A stretch of DNA of 64,000 nt, taken from contig JAKJER010000007.1 in assembly GCA_022705325.1 (NCBI GenBank), forward strand, positions 62,001-126,000, read 5' to 3'. The notes below the pieces were generated by a model that saw only the letters and a list, made by a program, of their open reading frames with translations, was not told where the DNA came from and ran no database searches. Shown here piece after piece: positions 61,188 to 64,000 of the stretch (position 1 is its first letter; every line of letters starts with the position of its first letter). The stretch is from Planctomycetota bacterium. Lineage in GTDB: Bacteria; Planctomycetota; Phycisphaerae; SM23-33. Position numbers and translations under genes: made by a program.

Positions 61188-61220
61188 GGCGGACGGCAGA
61201 CTCGCGGAACATCTCAACCG

Positions 61221-61260
61221 GTGGGAGCCATGGGAACACGCCCATGGCTCCCACGGCTTT
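61221..61260 (+). terminator. Rho-independent terminator after the PEP-CTERM gene
   Basis: A perfect 14-bp stem: GTGGGAGCCATGGG (61221-61234), loop AACACG, CCCATGGCTCCCAC (61241-61254), then GGCTTTT. It lies between convergent genes. Confidence 0.85.
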
Positions 61261-61312
61261 TGTGTGGCCTTCTTGCCTCCTGCCGGGCAGGGTGCTGAGG
61301 GGGTCTTGCAGT

Positions 61313-62566
61313 TCACTGCGCCGGGGCGGCCTGCTTGTCTCGCTTGGTCTTTGGCTTCGGTTGGGGTTGCTGGGTTGCCTTGGCGGGGGCGGGCCAGCCG
61401 GCCTGCTTGATTCTCCGCCCCACCTCGCGCAGGGTCTTGACGTCCACCTGGTGGATGGACCCGTCGGCCAGGGGCCCGGTGTTCATGAGCAGATTGCAGT
61501 CCTGGCCGAAGGCCAGGCCCAGGCGGCGGAGGGTCTCGTCGGCGTCCAGGTGCTTGCCGTCATCGTCCTTCTTGTATCCCCACACGTGCGGCTGGAGGGT
61601 GTCGCAGATCTCGTTGTGCTTGTTCTTGTTGGCCTGCCAGGCGTCGGCGGCGACCTTGGCCTTGTCCTGGCCGTACTGCTTGCGGACGCGGTCGGCCAGC
61701 GACTGCCCGGTGCGCTCAGGTGCGGCGAAATCCTCCGTGCCGGTAGCGCCCTGCTTGAACGATATGAGCGTTTGCGGCTGGAGGCGGCGGATCATGGCAT
61801 ACGTTTCGTGGATGGGGAACAGGTCTGGACGGGCGTAGTAGCCCATGATGGGGTCGAACCAGATGCCCGCCAGCGGTCCGTAGTTGATGAGCAGCTCGGT
61901 GATCTGGCCGTGCACGAACTCGATGTAGCGGGCGAAATCCTCGTCTTTCTGCCAGAGGTATCGCGGCTCGTCGTGCTTGTAGGCGGGGCGGGCGATCGGG
62001 TTGAACTTGCGTGTGTAGAAGTACGGGTGGCGCCAGTCCAGGGCGTAGGAGTAGTAGAGGAACAGGCCCAGGCCCTTCTTGCGGCACTGCTCGGCCAACT
62101 CGCCCACCAGGTCGCGCTTGGCGCTGCCGGCGGGGCTGGTGTAGTCGGAATGCTTGGAGGCGAACAGGCAGAAACTGTCGTGATGGCGGGCGGTGAGGTT
62201 GACGTAGCGCATGCCCGCGTCAAGGGCCATGTCCGTGATGAAGTCGGCGTCGAACTTGTCGGGGCGGAACTGGTCCTTCAGCTTCTCGTATTCGGCGACG
62301 GGGATGGCCTCTCGGAACATCACCCATTCGCCGCGCCCGAGAATGCTGTAAAGCCCGTAGTGCATGAACAGTCCGAACCGGGCGGCCTTGAACCACGCCA
62401 GGGCCGCCGCCCTGGGGTCGCGGGCGTAGAGTTCGGCGTGGTCTTTGAGGTACGAGGGCACGCTGGCCGGGGCGTCGGCACCGCGTGCGGCGCGAAGGCT
62501 GAGACCCGCGGCAGCGGCGGCGGTGGTCTTCAGGAACGTCCGGCGGTCGAGGTGAGGATGGTGCAT
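61313..62566 (-). CDS. Secreted alpha-L-fucosidase (GH29)
   Basis: 417 aa. A Tat signal (DRRTFLKTTAAAAAGLSLRA) directs folded export. The catalytic domain starts WFKAARFGLFMHYGLYSILG and includes MRYVNLTARHHDSFCLFASK, LGLFLYYSYALDW and the nucleophile Asp in GIWFDPIMGYY; GH29 enzymes hydrolyse alpha-fucosyl groups by a retaining mechanism. The acid/base is poorly conserved in the family and cannot be set by eye. The C-terminus is a Lys/Pro/Gln-rich tail without a binding domain. It is single and convergent with the PEP-CTERM gene. Fucose-containing polysaccharides are the likely substrate. Confidence 0.93.
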   Translation of the reverse strand: MHHPHLDRRTFLKTTAAAAAGLSLRAARGADAPASVPSYLKDHAELYARDPRAAALAWFKAARFGLFMHYGLYSILGRGEWVMFREAIPVAEYEKLKDQFRPDKFDADFITDMALDAGMRYVNLTARHHDSFCLFASKHSDYTSPAGSAKRDLVGELAEQCRKKGLGLFLYYSYALDWRHPYFYTRKFNPIARPAYKHDEPRYLWQKDEDFARYIEFVHGQITELLINYGPLAGIWFDPIMGYYARPDLFPIHETYAMIRRLQPQTLISFKQGATGTEDFAAPERTGQSLADRVRKQYGQDKAKVAADAWQANKNKHNEICDTLQPHVWGYKKDDDGKHLDADETLRRLGLAFGQDCNLLMNTGPLADGSIHQVDVKTLREVGRRIKQAGWPAPAKATQQPQPKPKTKRDKQAAPAQ

Positions 62567-62684
62567 GGCTCGGTCCTTTCATGCCACAAGGATAGGACGC
62601 ACTGCTTCCGCGGAAACTATGAGACCCCTGGGGTCCGCCGAAGTCAACCCGCAACCGTCGTCACCCCCGGACTATCCGCGTTCG

Positions 62685-64000
62685 TCATTCCCACTCGATG
62701 GTGGCCGGGGGCTTGGAGGAGATGTCGTAGCAGACCCGGTTGACGCCGCGGACCTCGTTGATGATCCGGTTGGACATGGTCGCCAGGATATCGTACGGGA
62801 TGCGCGACCAGTCGGCGGTCATGAAGTCGGAGGTGTCGACGCATCGCAGGGCGACGACGTTGTCGTAGGTGCGCCCGTCGCCCATGACGCCGACCGACCG
62901 AACGGGCAGCAGGACGGCGAAGGCCTGGGCCGTCTTGCGGTAGAGCTGGTTGGCGGCGATCTCTTCGAGGAAGATGTTGTCGACCTTGCGGAGCAGGTCG
63001 AGACGCTCGCGGGTGATCTCGCCCAGGCAGCGGACGGCCAGGCCGGGACCGGGGAACGGGTGGCGCCAGACGATGGCCTCGGGCAGGCCCAGCAACTCGC
63101 CCACGCGTCGGACCTCGTCTTTGAACAGATCGCGAAGCGGCTCGATCAGATCGAAGCCCAGTTGGTCGGGCAGCCCGCCGACGTTGTGGTGGAGCTTGAT
63201 GTTGGCGGCCTGTCCGGCCAGGCTCTTGCCTGACTCGATCACGTCCGGATACAGCGTGCCCTGGGCCAGGTAATGGGCGTTGGGGATGGACTTCGCCTTG
63301 TCCTTGAAGACCTCGATGAAGGTGTGCCCGATAATCTTGCGTTTCTCCTGCGGGTCGGTCACGCCCGCCAGGCGCGAGAGGAACTGATCGCCCGCGTCGG
63401 CCACGATCAGGTCGATGCCGAAATGGTCGGCGAAGGTGGTGCGGACCAGCTCGGCCTCGTTGAGGCGCAGCAGCCCGTTGTCCACGAAGATGCAGGAGAG
63501 CCTCTCGCCGATGGCCTGGTGGAGCAGGGCGGCCAGAACGGAGGAGTCCACGCCGCCCGACAGCCCGCAGATGACCCGGTCGCTGGGGGCCACGCGCTTG
63601 CGGACGTCGGCCACCACCGCCTCGATGAACGAGCCCATCTTCCACAGGCCCCTGCAACGGCATACCTCGTAGAGGAAGCTCAGGAAGATCTTGTTGCCGT
63701 GCGGCGTGTGGGTGACCTCCGGATGGAACTGCACACCATAGAACGGGCGGGTGCGGTGTCGCACAGCCGCGATGGGGCAGGTGTCCGTGGCGGCCAGCGG
63801 CTCGAAGTCGTCGTTGAGTTCCTGGACCTGGTCGCCGTGACTCATCCAGACGGTGGTTTCGGCGGGGACGGCCTGGAGCAGGCGGTCGTCGCGCCGGAGG
63901 ACGCGAAGCTGCGTGCGCCCGTATTCCCGGGCGGTCGCCGAGCGGACCTGGGCGCCCAGGAGCTGGCAGGCGACCTGCATGCCGTAACAGATGCCCAGGA
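62685..64000 (-). CDS. guaA: GMP synthase (glutamine-hydrolysing), 5' end cut off
   Basis: The enzyme converts XMP, glutamine and ATP to GMP, the last step of guanine nucleotide synthesis. The frame is open to the window edge. The glutaminase part shows the catalytic Cys in [14 protein letters not shown] at the edge and the His/Glu in [14 protein letters not shown]. The ATP-pyrophosphatase P-loop [15 protein letters not shown] follows. The C-terminal dimerisation domain runs to KPPATIEWE, the universal GuaA end. About 438 of the usual ~515 residues are present. The missing part is the N-terminal third of the glutaminase domain. Confidence 0.97.
   Translation of the reverse strand, partial: LGICYGMQVACQLLGAQVRSATAREYGRTQLRVLRRDDRLLQAVPAETTVWMSHGDQVQELNDDFEPLAATDTCPIAAVRHRTRPFYGVQFHPEVTHTPHGNKIFLSFLYEVCRCRGLWKMGSFIEAVVADVRKRVAPSDRVICGLSGGVDSSVLAALLHQAIGERLSCIFVDNGLLRLNEAELVRTTFADHFGIDLIVADAGDQFLSRLAGVTDPQEKRKIIGHTFIEVFKDKAKSIPNAHYLAQGTLYPDVIESGKSLAGQAANIKLHHNVGGLPDQLGFDLIEPLRDLFKDEVRRVGELLGLPEAIVWRHPFPGPGLAVRCLGEITRERLDLLRKVDNIFLEEIAANQLYRKTAQAFAVLLPVRSVGVMGDGRTYDNVVALRCVDTSDFMTADWSRIPYDILATMSNRIINEVRGVNRVCYDISSKPPATIEWE

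Noticed and set aside
1..64000. tRNA, rRNA or known riboswitch genes
   Set aside because: I looked in the larger gaps for cloverleaf or conserved riboswitch cores and found none; a covariance-model scan would be decisive.

Overview
The window is high-GC bacterial chromosome with no phage, plasmid or CRISPR signature. Several features point to the Planctomycetota, probably a Phycisphaerae-like lineage. These are a 2,074-residue autotransporter-repeat/LamG protein ending in a PEP-CTERM sorting signal, an ECF sigma factor translationally coupled to a FecR-like protein, a giant (~730 aa) GreA of the kind otherwise known from chlamydiae, a Ser/Thr kinase fused to a formylglycine-enzyme-like domain, a DUF6288 protein, and many small repeats between genes. 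The lineage is an inference from gene content, since no rRNA is present.

Layout. 1-3,302 (minus): a marR, RND adaptor and RND pump operon with a recognisable promoter/operator. 3,378-5,335 (minus): trpC and a TPR protein. 5,362-8,992 (plus): a CPBP membrane protease, a second HlyD-like adaptor and a prenyltransferase/squalene-cyclase-fold lipoprotein. 9,278-13,516 (plus): sigma factor, FecR-like protein with a duplicated C-terminal domain, and an ICMT-like membrane methyltransferase; near-identical ~25-bp repeats bracket this block. 13,620-14,531 (minus): a lipoprotein alpha/beta-hydrolase without its nucleophile. 14,604-20,346: an accessory stretch holding a 5'-truncated RHS gene with a low-GC tip, a low-GC lipoprotein, direct repeats, a REP-associated transposase with flanking repeats, and a BamE-like small protein. 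20,347-26,570 (minus): pteridine-reductase-like SDR, small membrane protein, M42 peptidase, giant GreA and an FGGY kinase. 26,751-32,320: EF-hand and HEAT proteins (plus), a histidine kinase with a CX4CH motif and a MerR protein (minus), then a membrane protein and an S49 protease (plus). 32,357-39,371 (minus): DinB, kinase/FGE fusion, beta-helix/discoidin protein and DUF6288 protein. 39,571-40,227 (plus): a small membrane protein.

40,358-47,959 (plus) is the most interesting part: eight tightly packed genes encoding a MaoC hydratase, an FkbH-type HAD/GNAT protein, an acyl carrier protein, a SAM methyltransferase, an MBOAT acyltransferase, a 49-aa membrane microprotein ending V-L-Y-E-T-F, a B12-type radical SAM enzyme and an SGNH/DltD-like protein. 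The microprotein's end resembles the acyl-shuttle hexapeptide of DltX. I read the operon as a Dlt-like envelope-acylation machine whose acyl group, perhaps glyceryl-derived, is made on the ACP by FkbH, tailored by the methyltransferase, radical SAM and MaoC enzymes, and passed across the membrane by MBOAT, microprotein and SGNH protein.

47,999-64,000: a GT39-like glycosyltransferase, PfkB kinase, repeat-flanked membrane protein and VWA membrane protein (minus), the giant PEP-CTERM protein behind a good promoter and a 250-nt leader (plus), an alpha-L-fucosidase and guaA, which is cut by the window end (minus).
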